DNA of 64,000 nt from Streptomyces aureocirculatus (GCF_000720475.1 NZ_JOAP01000008.1:186001-250000); one strand, 5' to 3'. Counted from the first letter of the stretch, positions 10,504 to 20,300 are shown. The notes: generated by a model from the sequence alone, not told the origin. A program made the numbers and translations.

Positions 10504-11445
10504 ATGACGAAGGCAATCACCGTCTCGGGGCTGCACAAGTCGTTCGGTCGCACCCACGCGCTCGACGGGCTCGACCTGGACGTCGACCGCGGCGAGGTGC
10601 ACGGCTTCCTCGGACCCAACGGAGCGGGCAAGTCCACGGCCATCCGGGTCCTGCTCGGCCTGCTGCGCGCCGACTCGGGCGCCGCCCAGTTGCTCGGCAA
10701 GGACCCCTGGCACGACGCGGTGGAGCTGCACCGGCGCATCGCGTACGTACCCGGCGACGTCACCCTGTGGCGCAACCTGTCCGGCGGCGAGGTCATCGAC
10801 CTGTACGGCAGACTGCGCGGCGGCCTGAACCCCTCGCGCCGCGACGGCCTCATCGAGCGGTTCGAGCTGGACCCGACCAAGAAGGGCCGCGCCTACTCCA
10901 AGGGCAACCGGCAGAAGGTCGCCCTCGTCGCCGCCTTCGCCTCCGACGCCGACCTGCTGATCCTCGACGAGCCGACGTCCGGCCTCGACCCGCTGATGGA
11001 GGAGGTCTTCCAGGACTGTGTGCAGCGGGCGCGCCGCGAGGGCCGTACGGTGCTGCTCTCCTCGCACATCCTCAGCGAGGTGGAGAGCCTCTGCGACCGC
11101 GTCAGCATCATCCGCCACGGCCGCACCGTCGAGTCCGGCTCCCTCGCCGATCTGCGCCACCTCACCCGCACCAGCGTCGGCGCCGAACTCGCGGCCGCCC
11201 CGAACGGCCTCGCGGACCTGCCCGGCGTGCACGGCCTCCAGGTCGACGAGATCAAGGGGACCGACGGTGCCCACTGCCACCGGGTGGCGCTCCAGGTCGA
11301 CACCGAGAACCTCGACGCCGTCCTGCGCGCCCTCACCGCGTCCGGTGTGCGGTCCCTGACCAGCACACCGCCCACCCTTGAGGAACTGTTCCTACGGCAC
11401 TACCAGCACGAGGACGCCGACTCCGCCCCGGCGGTGGCGCGATGA
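10504..11445 (+). CDS. ABC exporter ATP-binding subunit
   Basis: A 313-residue ATPase of the drug/antibiotic export (DrrA-like) class. Walker A is GPNGAGKST (about residue 38), the Q-loop region is at PGDVTLW, the signature is the variant [11 protein letters not shown], Walker B is [13 protein letters not shown], and the switch His is in [11 protein letters not shown]. The start is the ATG at 10504; the longer frame into the divergent regulator is not used. It overlaps the permease start by 4 bases (ATGA) and is thus coupled to it. Confidence 0.95.
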   Translation: MTKAITVSGLHKSFGRTHALDGLDLDVDRGEVHGFLGPNGAGKSTAIRVLLGLLRADSGAAQLLGKDPWHDAVELHRRIAYVPGDVTLWRNLSGGEVIDLYGRLRGGLNPSRRDGLIERFELDPTKKGRAYSKGNRQKVALVAAFASDADLLILDEPTSGLDPLMEEVFQDCVQRARREGRTVLLSSHILSEVESLCDRVSIIRHGRTVESGSLADLRHLTRTSVGAELAAAPNGLADLPGVHGLQVDEIKGTDGAHCHRVALQVDTENLDAVLRALTASGVRSLTSTPPTLEELFLRHYQHEDADSAPAVAR

Positions 11446-13022
11446 CCGCGCCCACCGCCCTGACCGGCTCCGGGCCCCTGCTGCGCCTGGCCCTGCGCCG
11501 CGACCGTGCCCTGGTCCCGGTGTGGCTCGCCGTCATCGCGACGATGGTCCTTGCCATGCCGAACACCCTGCAGAAGCTGTACGGCACCCCCGCCGAACGC
11601 GCCGACCTGGTGGACTCCCTCGCCACCAACGCCTCCCTGCGCGCCGTCTACGGGCCGGTGTTCGACCAGTCCGTCGGCGGGCTCACGGCCTGGCGCGTGG
11701 GCACCTTCGCCGGGGTGCTCGCCGCCGTGATGAGCCTGGTCGTCGTCGTACGGCACACCCGTGAGGAGGAGGAGTCGGGACGCCAGGAGATGCTCTCGTC
11801 GGCCGCCGTGGGGCGCCGGGCACCGCTGACGTCGGCCCTGCTCACCGCGGCCGTCGCCAACGGCATGCTGGGGCTCCTGGTGGCCGCGGGGCTCGCGGGC
11901 CGCGGTGGCGCGGGCGCGGTCGCGCTCGGGCTCGCCATCGCCTGCGTGGGCATGGTGTTCGCCACGACGGCGGCGGTCGTCGCCCAGTTCACGGAGAGCG
12001 CCCGGCTCGCCAAGGGCCTGACCGGGGGGCTGCTCGGCGCCGCGTTCGTGCTGCGCGCGGCAGGGGACTCGGCGACGGCCGACGGCTCGTCGCCCCTGAC
12101 CTGGCTCTCCCCCGTCGGCTGGCTGGAGAACACGCGCGCCTTCGGCGACGAGCGGTGGTGGGTACTGCTCCTGTTCGCCGGTGCCGTCGGCGCCCAGGCC
12201 GCGGGCGCCTACGCGCTCGCCGGGCGCCGCGACGTCGGCATGGGCTTCCTGCCGTCCCGGCCAGGACCGGCGCGCGGCGGCATCGGCACGGCGGGCGCCC
12301 TCGCGTGGCGGCTTCAGCGAGGCACCGTCATCGGCTGGAGCCTCGGCTTCCTCGCCGCGGGCCTGGCCTTCGGCGCCATGACGGAGGGCGCCGCCGACCT
12401 GGTCGGCGACAACGAGAACACCCGCGAGATCTTCACCCGCATGGGCGGCCAGGCCGCGCTCACCGACTCCTTCCTCACCGCGATCGTCGGCATGACCGGC
12501 ATGGTCGGCGCGCTGTACATCGTCGGCTCCGTCCTGCGGCTGTACGGCGAGGAGACCTCACAGCGCGCCGAGCCGGTCCTCGCGGGCGCGGTGGGGCGGC
12601 TGCGCTGGGCGGCGGGACACCTCGTCGTCGCCTTCGCGGGCGCCGCGCTCATCATGCTGCTCGCCGCCTGCGGACTCGCCGCCGGGTACGGGCACGACGC
12701 CGGGCAGATCGTCGGCGCCTGCCTGGTCCAGCTCTCCGCGATCTGGCTGATCGGCTCCCTCGCGGTGCTGCTGTACGGCATCTCGCCCCGCCTCGCGCCC
12801 CTCGCCTGGGGAGCGGCGGGCCTGGCGCTGCTCATCGGCTGGATCGGGCCCGCCCTCGACGTACCGCAGGCGCTCATGAACCTCTCGCCGTTCTCGCATC
12901 TGCCCAAGCTGCCGGGGCACGACGTGACGTGGCAGCCGGTGCTGCTGCTCACGGCCCTCGCGGCGGTGTGCACGGCGGCCGGGCTCGCGGGGCTGCGGCG
13001 CCGGGACCTGGCGACGGGCTGA
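11442..13022 (+). CDS. ABC exporter permease, ABC-2 type
   Basis: A 526-residue membrane protein with about 12 hydrophobic segments, e.g. [16 protein letters not shown] near the start, [13 protein letters not shown] and [14 protein letters not shown]. Length and two-fold internal layout match the fused two-half permeases of actinobacterial antibiotic exporters. It is coupled to the ATPase by an ATGA overlap. The substrate cannot be read from sequence; the neighbouring MarR-type gene suggests a drug or toxic metabolite. Confidence 0.93.
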   Translation: MTAPTALTGSGPLLRLALRRDRALVPVWLAVIATMVLAMPNTLQKLYGTPAERADLVDSLATNASLRAVYGPVFDQSVGGLTAWRVGTFAGVLAAVMSLVVVVRHTREEEESGRQEMLSSAAVGRRAPLTSALLTAAVANGMLGLLVAAGLAGRGGAGAVALGLAIACVGMVFATTAAVVAQFTESARLAKGLTGGLLGAAFVLRAAGDSATADGSSPLTWLSPVGWLENTRAFGDERWWVLLLFAGAVGAQAAGAYALAGRRDVGMGFLPSRPGPARGGIGTAGALAWRLQRGTVIGWSLGFLAAGLAFGAMTEGAADLVGDNENTREIFTRMGGQAALTDSFLTAIVGMTGMVGALYIVGSVLRLYGEETSQRAEPVLAGAVGRLRWAAGHLVVAFAGAALIMLLAACGLAAGYGHDAGQIVGACLVQLSAIWLIGSLAVLLYGISPRLAPLAWGAAGLALLIGWIGPALDVPQALMNLSPFSHLPKLPGHDVTWQPVLLLTALAAVCTAAGLAGLRRRDLATG

Positions 13023-13042
13023 ACCACCGTACACAGAAACGC

Positions 13043-13105
13043 CGTTCAGCGGGTTCAGCGGGTTCAGCAGGCTCAGCAGGCTCAGCAGGCTCAGCAGGCT
13101 CAGCA
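13043..13105. repeat. Seven 9-bp tandem units overlapping P450 stop codon
   Basis: Units of GGYTCAGCR run without interruption from 13043 to 13105; the last four are identical GGCTCAGCA. The P450 stop codon (13100-13102, minus strand) lies inside the last unit, and every unit contains an equivalent TCA. It fills most of the gap between the convergent permease and P450 genes. Confidence 0.95.
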
Positions 13106-14332
13106 GGCGACGAGCAGCTCCTCCAGGCCCCGCATCACGAAGTTGGGCCGTCGGCGCGGTTCCGCGGCGAGCCGCAGCCGAGGCGCCAGGCGCAGCAACG
13201 CGCCGAGTGAGGCGGCGAGTTCGATGCGGGCCAGTGGCGCGCCGATGCAGTAGTGGATGCCCGCGCTGAAGGAGATGTGCGGGTTGTCGGCGCGGGCGAG
13301 GTCCAGGGCGTCGGGCTCGGTGAACACGGCCGGGTCCCGGTTGGCGGAGCCGAAGAGCAGCGCGACCTCGCTGCCGCGCGGGATCGGCGCGCCGCCGACC
13401 TCGATGTCGTCGAGCACCCACCGCTCGAAGAGCTGCAACGGCGTGTCGAAGCGCAGCAGTTCCTCCACGGCCGTGGGCAACAGCCCTTCCGGTTCGGCGC
13501 GCAGGGCGGCGAACTGTTCCGGGTGACCGAAGAGAGCGTTCGCTCCATTCGCCAGAGAGTTGACGGTGGCCTCGTGCCCCGCGTTCAGGAGCAGCACGCA
13601 GGTCGAGATCATCTCCTGCTCGCTCAGCCGGTCGCCCTCGTCGTGCGCGGCGACGAGGGCGCTGATCAGGTCCCCGCCGGGCGCCTTGCGGCGGCGCGCG
13701 ATCAGCTCCCGCAGATACGCGGAGAACTCGACGGACGCGCGCACGGCCCGCGCCGCCGTGGCCTCGCCCGGATTCAGCTCGTACATCCCGCAGATGTCCG
13801 CCGACCAGGGCCGAAGGAGCGGCCGGTCCGCCTCGGGGACGCCCAGCATCTCGGCGATCACGGCGACGGGCAGCGGCTCGGCCACCCGGGCCACCAGGTC
13901 ACCGCCGCCGTCCGCCACGAGCCCCCGCACCAACTCGTCCGCGAGCCGCGCCACATAGGGGCGCAGCCGCTCCACCGTGCGCGGTGTGAAGGCCTTCGAC
14001 ACCAGGCGGCGGACGCGGGTGTGCGCGGGGGCCTCCAGGTCGAGCATGCCGTTGTCGTTCAGGACGTGGAACGGCTCGTGCGCGGGTGGCGGCGCCTCGC
14101 GGCCGAACTCCTCGTGCCCGAAGCGGTGCAGATAGGTGCGGCCGAGGCGCCGGTCGCGCAGCAGGGCCGCGACGTCGGCGTGGTGCGGGACCAGATACTG
14201 GCCGGTCGGCTCGTAGTGGTGCACGCGACCCGCGGCACGCAGCGCGGCGAAGGCGGGGTAGGGGTCCGCCACGAACTCGGGCGACCAGGGGTCGAAGGGG
14301 GCGTCCAGGAAGGGGTCCATGAGGGGGTCCAT
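13100..14332 (-). CDS. Cytochrome P450
   Basis: A 410-residue bacterial class I P450. The I-helix motif is LLNAGHEATVNSL (about 230-242), the ExxR motif is EELLRFDT, and the heme-binding loop is FSAGIHYCIGAPLARIE with the cysteine ligand around residue 356. The N-terminus (FDPWSPEFVADPYPAFAALR) is typical of soluble CYP105/107-like enzymes. Two in-frame ATGs 12 bases apart (MDPLMDP) come from a short duplication at the start. No ferredoxin gene is adjacent, so redox partners come from elsewhere. Substrate unknown. Confidence 0.95.
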   Translation of the reverse strand: MDPLMDPFLDAPFDPWSPEFVADPYPAFAALRAAGRVHHYEPTGQYLVPHHADVAALLRDRRLGRTYLHRFGHEEFGREAPPPAHEPFHVLNDNGMLDLEAPAHTRVRRLVSKAFTPRTVERLRPYVARLADELVRGLVADGGGDLVARVAEPLPVAVIAEMLGVPEADRPLLRPWSADICGMYELNPGEATAARAVRASVEFSAYLRELIARRRKAPGGDLISALVAAHDEGDRLSEQEMISTCVLLLNAGHEATVNSLANGANALFGHPEQFAALRAEPEGLLPTAVEELLRFDTPLQLFERWVLDDIEVGGAPIPRGSEVALLFGSANRDPAVFTEPDALDLARADNPHISFSAGIHYCIGAPLARIELAASLGALLRLAPRLRLAAEPRRRPNFVMRGLEELLVAC

Positions 14333-14341
14333 GAGGGGACG

Positions 14342-15022
14342 TTAGCCCGGCGTCACCAGGCGGGCCTCGTACGCGAACACGGCCGCCTGGGTGCGGTCCC
14401 GCAGACCGAGCTTCACCAGGACCCGGCTGACGTGCGTCTTGATGGTGGACTCGGCGACGACGAGCCGCGAGGCGATCTCCGCGTTCGACAGGCCCTGCGC
14501 GATGAGGACGAGGACCTCCGTCTCGCGCTCGGTCAACTCCCCGTACTGCGCCTGGGCTCGCGCGGACGCCGTGAGCCGCGGATTGTCCGAGAGCTTCGAG
14601 AACTCCGTGATGAGGCGGCGGGTCACGGACGGCGCGAGCAGGGCCTCACCGGCCGCCACCACGCGTACTCCGTCGGCGAGTTGCCGCGCGGAGGCGTCCT
14701 TGAGCAGGAAGCCGGACGCGCCCGCGCGCAGCGCCTGGTACACGTACTCGTCCAGGTCGAACGTCGTCAGGACGAGCACCTTCGTCTCCACCAGGGCGTC
14801 CGCGACGATCTCCCGGGTCGCCTCGATGCCGTTCAGCTCGGGCATGCGGATGTCCATCAGGACGACGTCGGGGGTGAGCTCGCGCACCCGCCGCACGGCC
14901 TCGCGGCCGTTCACGGCCTCGCCGACGACCTCGATGCCCGGCATCGCGTTGAGCAGCACGGAGAAGCCTTCGCGGACCATCATCTGGTCGTCGGCGATCA
15001 GGACACGGATGGTGCGGCTCAT
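14342..15022 (-). CDS. NarL/LuxR-type response regulator
   Basis: A 226-residue regulator. The receiver domain has the acidic pair IADDQMM at the start, phospho-acceptor Asp in VVLMDIRMPELNG (about residue 55) and the conserved Lys in GFLLKDAS. The C-terminal LuxR HTH is ELTEREVTEVL-like: LTERETEVLVLIAQGLSNAE with IKTHVSRVLVKLGL. It overlaps the sensor kinase by 4 bases. Output genes are unknown; the adjacent P450 is a possible neighbour target only by proximity. Confidence 0.96.
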   Translation of the reverse strand: MSRTIRVLIADDQMMVREGFSVLLNAMPGIEVVGEAVNGREAVRRVRELTPDVVLMDIRMPELNGIEATREIVADALVETKVLVLTTFDLDEYVYQALRAGASGFLLKDASARQLADGVRVVAAGEALLAPSVTRRLITEFSKLSDNPRLTASARAQAQYGELTERETEVLVLIAQGLSNAEIASRLVVAESTIKTHVSRVLVKLGLRDRTQAAVFAYEARLVTPG

Positions 15023-16512
15023 GCGCGGTCGCCTCCGGCGGGCTTGTCCAGGGAGAGGATCGTCGTGGTGTCCCGCGTGTCCCGCGTGTCCCGCGTGTCC
15101 CGCGTGTCCCGCGTGTCCCGCGTGTCCCGCGTGTCCCGCGTGTCCCGTGTGTCCTGCGCGGGCCGGGTCGCGGGCACGCGCGCGGTCTCCGCGGTGCCGG
15201 CCCGCCCCGCGGTCTCCGTCGTGCCGATCGGCACCGGCAGGAACACGGTCACCTCGTACCCGCCGTCCGCGGTCGTCTCCGCCGTCATCTCGCCGTCCAG
15301 CATCGTGACCCGCTCCCGCATCCCCGTGATGCCGTGCCCTGCTCCCGGCGACGGCTGTACGAGGCCTGTCGCGGGCCCGTTCACGATCCGCAGCCCGAGG
15401 CCGCCGAGGACGTAGCCGATCTCCACCCGGGCCGTCGCGCCGGGCGCGTGCCGCAGGCTGTTGCTGAGCGCCTCCTGGATGATGCGGTACGCCGAGAGCT
15501 CCACGCCCTGCGGCAGCTCGCGCACCGCGCCGGTCACGGCCTTCTCCACGGTCAGACCGGTGTCGCGCACGTTGTCGAGCAGCCGGTCGATGTCGGCGAG
15601 CGTGGGCTGCGGGGCGTCCGGGGCCTCGTAGTCCTGCGCCCGTACGACACCGAGGACGCGGCGCAGCTCGGTCAGGGCGATCACCGCGTTCTCGCGGATC
15701 GTCGCGAAGGCCTGCTCCAGCTCCGGTGGCGGGTTCTGCACCCGGTACGGGGCGGCCTCCGCCTGGATGGCGACCACGGACATGTGGTGGGCGACGACGT
15801 CGTGCAGCTCACGGGCGATATTGGTGCGCTCTTCGAGGAGCGTGCGCTTGTCCCGCTCGACCGCGGTGACGGTGCGCTCCGCGACGACCTCGCGGCGGGT
15901 GTTGCGGTTGAGGGTGACCAGGGTGACCAGGGCGACGGCGATGCCGCTGAGCACGACGAGGGGGCCGCTGTTGGAGCCGTAGCCGGTGCCCGTGCCCTCC
16001 GCGAGGAACGAGTACAGGACCGTGAGTGCCCAGGTCCAGGCGGCCGTGCGGGGGCGGGTGCGGGCCGCCACCACCATCATCACCGCGGTGTGGCCGACGA
16101 AGGAGCCCGCCGACCACGGGTAGTCGCCGCTGCCTGCCAGGACCACCATGACCGGGGTCGTCCCCAGGGACAGCCACCACGCGAGCACCGGACGCACCAG
16201 GGTCAGGGCCACGGCGGCCGCGGGCACACCGGCGACCACGAGGTGGGCCAGCTCGCGGCTGCCGCCGTACCCGGCCGACGTTCCCGTGTACGCGACGGCC
16301 AGCGTCAGCAGCGCCATGCCCAGGACCACGGTGTGCGGCGACCAGACCGCGTACTTGCGCAGGCGTCCCGGTATCCACTGGAGCAGGGGGGTGTCCGGCT
16401 TGAGCGGGGGTAGCGGGCGGTAGGCGAAGGCGCCGTGGAAGAGGTCCCTGCGCAGGCCCTGGAGGGCGTTCTGCGCGAGGTCGAACTCCGGGCTGCGAGT
16501 TTTCTCGGTCAC
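15019..16512 (-). CDS. Sensor histidine kinase (HisKA_3 type) with DTR repeat tail
   Basis: A 497-residue kinase. Several membrane helices occupy residues about 50-200. The dimerisation/phospho-acceptor segment is NIARELHDVVAHHMSVV (His about residue 241), and the ATPase domain has the N-box SNSLRHAPG and G-box GHGITGMRERV. It is the partner of the downstream response regulator by a 4-bp overlap. The extreme C-terminus carries nine DTR tripeptides encoded by a perfect 9-bp repeat, then TTILSLDKPAGGDRA. Signal unknown. Confidence 0.95.
   Translation of the reverse strand: MTEKTRSPEFDLAQNALQGLRRDLFHGAFAYRPLPPLKPDTPLLQWIPGRLRKYAVWSPHTVVLGMALLTLAVAYTGTSAGYGGSRELAHLVVAGVPAAAVALTLVRPVLAWWLSLGTTPVMVVLAGSGDYPWSAGSFVGHTAVMMVVAARTRPRTAAWTWALTVLYSFLAEGTGTGYGSNSGPLVVLSGIAVALVTLVTLNRNTRREVVAERTVTAVERDKRTLLEERTNIARELHDVVAHHMSVVAIQAEAAPYRVQNPPPELEQAFATIRENAVIALTELRRVLGVVRAQDYEAPDAPQPTLADIDRLLDNVRDTGLTVEKAVTGAVRELPQGVELSAYRIIQEALSNSLRHAPGATARVEIGYVLGGLGLRIVNGPATGLVQPSPGAGHGITGMRERVTMLDGEMTAETTADGGYEVTVFLPVPIGTTETAGRAGTAETARVPATRPAQDTRDTRDTRDTRDTRDTRDTRDTRDTRDTTTILSLDKPAGGDRA
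15071..15160 (-). repeat. 9-bp microsatellite coding (DTR)9
   Basis: Eight perfect copies of TCCCGCGTG (15071-15142), one with a single change (15143-15151) and a degenerate tenth. In the minus-strand frame each unit is Asp-Thr-Arg. Because 9 is a multiple of 3, copy-number change would not break the gene. Confidence 0.97.
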
Positions 16513-16898
16513 GTCCTAGACGGTACGGGCCGCTCCCCCCGGGTCGCGTCCCCACGGGGACGGGTCCTTGGGGGTCCGTCGCAGGTACTACTTGGGGGAC
16601 TGGTCCCTCGCGGGGCGCCCCAGTCCCACCCCTTCACCGTAACCAGAGGCGCTGCGCCCCCTGGACCCCCGCTCCATCGGCGCTCCGCGCCTCGTCCTCA
16701 AACGCCGGACAGGCTGAAATCGCGCTCCGCGCTCGTCCTCAAACGCCGGACGGGCTGGGGAACCTTCGCCGCACCGACGACAATCTGAGCCCGTCCGGCG
16801 ATTGAGGACAAGCGCGTCAGCGCGGGAAAGGGCGGGCGGGTGGGGGAAAAAGCCCGTCCGGCGATTGAGGACGAGCGCGCAGCGCGATGAACCCCCGT
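16513..16898. repeat. Intergenic region with four copies of a dispersed ~36-bp element
   Basis: No gene is apparent. Four copies of an element with core GCCCGTCCGGCG-TTGAGGACGAGCGCG are present: two in minus orientation (16681-16716, 16722-16757) and two in plus orientation (16788-16825, 16851-16887). The opposed pairs can form long hairpins. Similar copies recur at 23.5 and 52.1 kb. The first ~90 bases presumably hold the kinase promoter. Confidence 0.85.
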
Positions 16899-17879
16899 TC
16901 AGAACGCGAGCTGCGCGATCTCCTCCGCGACCACCGCGCACGCGTCCGCCGCCGGATCGATCAGCGGGAAGTGCCCGACACCCTCGAGCAACGTCACGCC
17001 GACGACCTCACCGGCCTTCGCCGCGGCGTCGGCGTACGCGTCGGCGACGGCGGGCGGCACGACGATGTCGGTGCGGCCCTGCACGACGGCGGTCGCGATC
17101 CCGGTGGGCAGCAGCGCCGCAGGATCCACGTGTGCGAGCCGCTCGGCGTACCGGGCCTCGACCGCGTCGGCGTCCGCGTCCACGCCGGAGGCCGAGACGC
17201 CGAGGAACTGCCGCACGGCCCCACCGCACACCCCCAACTCGTCCGCCACCCGCAGATCCGCGAGGGGCGCAAGCCCCACCACGCCCCGCAGCGGCGGCGG
17301 CCGCTCCAGGCGCCACGGCGAGCCGAGCGGCAGGACATGCCGGGCGGCGGCCCACAGCGCGAGCTGGCCGCCGGCCGAGTGTCCGGTGAGCACGATCCGG
17401 CCGGGGTCGGCGGCCGGCAGGTGCGCGCGGACAAGGGCGGGCAGCGCGTCGAGCGCGGCGGCCACGTCGTCGAGGGTGTCGGGCCAGCGCCCGGCCACGG
17501 GACCACCACCGCCCGGCGCCTCCACGGACGAACCCTGCGCAGGAACGATCCCGCCGGCGGCCCCCCGGCGGTACTCGACGTTGGCGACGGCGAAGCCCCG
17601 TCGGGCCAGGAAGTCCGCGAACGGCGTCACGTGCCACCGGTCGTACGGTGCCCGCCAGGCCCCGCCGTGCAGCAGCACGACAAGCGGCACGACAAGCGGC
17701 ACGACAAGCGGCGCGACGAGCGGCGCGGGACGGTCCGCGGTGTCACGCGGGGCGTAGAAGTCGATGATCTGCTCCGCGTGCGCGCCGTACGCGGCGGTGG
17801 CGTCGGGCGGCACCGCGGGGTGCCCGAGCGCGGCTGCTTCCTCGGCGGCATCGCGGGCCGCTGCGGCGTCGTCCGGCAT
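16899..17879 (-). CDS. Alpha/beta hydrolase, probable kynurenine formamidase
   Basis: About 326 residues from ATG 17877-17879 (GGAGGG ribosome site 7 bases before). Oxyanion motif HGGAW, nucleophile elbow GHSAGG (Ser about 185), acid in GRTDIVVP and catalytic His in GVGHFPLID are all visible, matching the esterase-like N-formylkynurenine formamidase fold. It follows kynureninase and tryptophan 2,3-dioxygenase on the same strand, which supports the role: N-formylkynurenine to kynurenine plus formate. A PLVV repeat before the HGGAW loop comes from a 12-bp tandem duplication at about 17676-17711. Confidence 0.8.
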   Translation of the reverse strand: MPDDAAAARDAAEEAAALGHPAVPPDATAAYGAHAEQIIDFYAPRDTADRPAPLVAPLVVPLVVPLVVLLHGGAWRAPYDRWHVTPFADFLARRGFAVANVEYRRGAAGGIVPAQGSSVEAPGGGGPVAGRWPDTLDDVAAALDALPALVRAHLPAADPGRIVLTGHSAGGQLALWAAARHVLPLGSPWRLERPPPLRGVVGLAPLADLRVADELGVCGGAVRQFLGVSASGVDADADAVEARYAERLAHVDPAALLPTGIATAVVQGRTDIVVPPAVADAYADAAAKAGEVVGVTLLEGVGHFPLIDPAADACAVVAEEIAQLAF

Positions 17880-18024
17880 ACGGCAACCCTCCCAAACTCG
17901 CCCGGCGGTGGCAGCCCGTCGGCCCCGGTGAGACAACTCGCCGGGGACCGACGGACGTTCGTACCTTGATCCAATTCTGCCGGACGGTACCAGGCTCCGC
18001 CCGCCCAGCGCGCCGACCGGCCCG

Positions 18025-19275
18025 TCAGCTCCCCGTCGACGCCTCCGCCAAGGTCCGGCCGAGGACCCGGGCCGCGCGCTCCGCGTCCGCGAACGTCAGA
18101 TACAGCGGTGTGAACCCGAAGCGCAACAGGTCCGGCGGCCGGAAGTCACCGACCACGCCCTGCTGGACCAGCCGCTTCATCACGCCTTCGGCGTCCGGGC
18201 AGCGCAGCGCGACCTGGCTGCCCCGCTCGGCGTGCGCGACGGGCGTGATCGACTCGACGTGGCCCGCGGGCACGTACGCCTCGACGCACTCCAGGAAGAA
18301 GTCCGTCAGGGCGAGGGACTTGGCGCGCACCGCCGTCATCGACACCCCCTCCCAGACGTCGAGCGCCGCGTCGAGGGCGAGCAGCGACAGGATGTCGGGG
18401 GTGCCGACCCGGCCCCGGGTGATGTCGGCGGCGGGCTCGTACCCCGGCCGCATCCCGAACGGTTCGACGTGCGAGTTCCAGCCGGGCAGCGGCGTGTCGA
18501 AGCGGTCCTGGAGCCCCCGGCGCACGTACAGGAAGGCGGGCGAACCGGGGCCGCCGTTCAGGTACTTGTAGGTGCAGCCGACCGCCAGGTCCACGCCGTG
18601 CTCGTCCAGGCCGACGGGCAGCGCCCCTGCCGTGTGGCACAGGTCCCACACGACGAGCGCGCCCGCCGCGTGGACGGCCGCGGTCAGACCGGGCAGGTCG
18701 TGCAGCCTGCCCGCCCGGTAGTCGGCGTGGTTGAGCAGCACGACGGCGGTGCGCGGCCCGAGCAGGCCCGGTACGTCCGCGGGGTCGGCCGGGACGATGC
18801 GGCAGTTGGTGAGGCGGGCCGCGGACTCGGCGATGTAGCCGTCGGTGGGGAAGGTCGTGGCGTCGACGACGATCTCGTCGCGCGCCGCCGCTCCCGCGCC
18901 GCCCTCGTCCCGGATCATGCGTACCGCCGCCACTAGCGCCTTGAAGACGTTCACGCTGGTGGAGTCGGAGACGACGACCTGTCCGGGGGCGGCGCCGATC
19001 AACGGTGCGACGCGGTCGCCGATCCGCTCGGGCGCGGTCCACCAGCCGCTCTCCGCCCAGGACCGGATGCGCAGCGAACCCCACTGGCGGCTGATGACGT
19101 CGACGACGCGCGCCTCGACGTGCACGGGCAGCGCGCCCAGCGAGTTGCCGTCGAGATAGACGCCGTCGTCGAGGACGAACTCAGCTCGCTTGGCGGCGAG
19201 TTGATCCCCGGCGTCCAGCTCCTTGGCCTTCGCCTCCACATCCGCCCGCCCCGCGGGCCCCCTCGCCTCAGACAT
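18025..19275 (-). CDS. kynU: Kynureninase
   Basis: PLP enzyme that cleaves kynurenine to anthranilate and alanine. The 416-residue length is normal. The N-terminal DGVYLDGNSLGALP motif is diagnostic, the PLP-phosphate region is VSDSTSVNVFKAL, and the PLP lysine is in GCTYKYLNGGPG (about residue 230). It overlaps the 3' end of the dioxygenase gene by 8 bases, indicating coupled translation in a kynA-kynU operon. Confidence 0.96.
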   Translation of the reverse strand: MSEARGPAGRADVEAKAKELDAGDQLAAKRAEFVLDDGVYLDGNSLGALPVHVEARVVDVISRQWGSLRIRSWAESGWWTAPERIGDRVAPLIGAAPGQVVVSDSTSVNVFKALVAAVRMIRDEGGAGAAARDEIVVDATTFPTDGYIAESAARLTNCRIVPADPADVPGLLGPRTAVVLLNHADYRAGRLHDLPGLTAAVHAAGALVVWDLCHTAGALPVGLDEHGVDLAVGCTYKYLNGGPGSPAFLYVRRGLQDRFDTPLPGWNSHVEPFGMRPGYEPAADITRGRVGTPDILSLLALDAALDVWEGVSMTAVRAKSLALTDFFLECVEAYVPAGHVESITPVAHAERGSQVALRCPDAEGVMKRLVQQGVVGDFRPPDLLRFGFTPLYLTFADAERAARVLGRTLAEASTGS

Positions 19276-20101
19276 GGCTGCGCGCCGTCCACAACTCGGG
19301 GAACACGCTCTTCGTGGCCCGCTTCTCCAGCCAGGCGACGCCCGCGGAGCCGCCGGTGCCGGTCTTGGATCCCATGGCGCGGCGGGTGGCGACGAGGTGG
19401 TCGTTGCGCCAGCGCCACACCAGCTCGCCGACGTCGGTCAACGCCTCGCCGAGGCGCGCGAGTTCGGCGTCCTGATCCCCGCTGTACAGGGCCGTCCAGA
19501 CCGCCTCGACCTCGGGCGAAGGCTCGTACTTGAGGGAGACGTCGCGCTCCAGGACGGCGGGCGGCACGGCGTGGCCGCGGCGCGCGAGGAGCCGCAGGAC
19601 CTCGTCGTACAGACACGGCTCGTGGAGCGCCTTCTCCAGTTCGGCGTGGACGCGCGGGGCACCGCGGTGCGGCACCAGCATGGACGCGGACTTGTCGCCG
19701 AGCAGGAACTCCATGCGCCGGTACATCGCCGACTGGAAGCCGGAGCCCTCGCCGAGCGAGCCGCGGTAGGAGTTGAACTGTGCCGGGGTGAGCTGCCCGA
19801 GCGGCTTCCACGAGTGGTTCAGGGCCTCCAGCTCGCGCACCGACCGCTTCAGGGCGGCGACGGCCACCGGCACGTCGTCCTCGCGGAGCGCGCGCGCCGC
19901 GGTCTCCCACTCGTGCACGATGACCGTGAACCACAGCTCCATGACCTGGGTGGTGACCAGGAAGACCATCTCGCCCGGGTCGTTCGAGCGCAGATGCTGG
20001 AGGTGGGTGAGCACATCCGCCTGTACGTAGTCCTCGTACGGGGTGGTGCCTGCGAAGTCGAGGTTCGGGCTGTCCTGCGCCGCGTGCGCCTCATCAGACA
20101 T
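19268..20101 (-). CDS. kynA: Tryptophan 2,3-dioxygenase
   Basis: Heme enzyme opening the indole ring of L-tryptophan to N-formylkynurenine. 277 residues. Motifs include TPYEDYVQADVLTHLQ near the N-terminus, MVFLVTTQVMELWF, the NSYRGSLGEGSGFQSAMYR substrate/heme region, and the C-terminal GTGGSAGVAWLEKR. The start ATG at 20099-20101 has a GGAGA site upstream. First gene of the kynurenine operon; the product flow with the next two genes is tryptophan to anthranilate. Confidence 0.97.
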   Translation of the reverse strand: MSDEAHAAQDSPNLDFAGTTPYEDYVQADVLTHLQHLRSNDPGEMVFLVTTQVMELWFTVIVHEWETAARALREDDVPVAVAALKRSVRELEALNHSWKPLGQLTPAQFNSYRGSLGEGSGFQSAMYRRMEFLLGDKSASMLVPHRGAPRVHAELEKALHEPCLYDEVLRLLARRGHAVPPAVLERDVSLKYEPSPEVEAVWTALYSGDQDAELARLGEALTDVGELVWRWRNDHLVATRRAMGSKTGTGGSAGVAWLEKRATKSVFPELWTARSHV

Positions 20102-20300
20102 CGCTGTCTCCTAGATGCGTACTCCGGGTAGCGGTCCGCCCCTGCCGGTACCGGCACGGGGGCCCCGGTCCCCACCCGCATCCTCCGCAACATCCCGGGA
20201 AACGGCAAGACCTGCCTGGTCACACAGGGTGTCCAAGCAGGTCGTACGCGGTCCCGTGCGGGGCCGCGGCCACGCCGCCGTCAGCCAAGGGCGTCGTCCC

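Noticed and set aside
12155..13210. Arg/Ala-rich + strand frame overlapping the ABC permease
   Set aside because: Out-of-frame shadow; the permease has clear membrane helices and operon coupling.
9878..16512. Biosynthetic gene cluster made of exporter, P450 and two-component system
   Set aside because: No core biosynthetic enzyme is present and the genes are in opposite directions with separate regulators.
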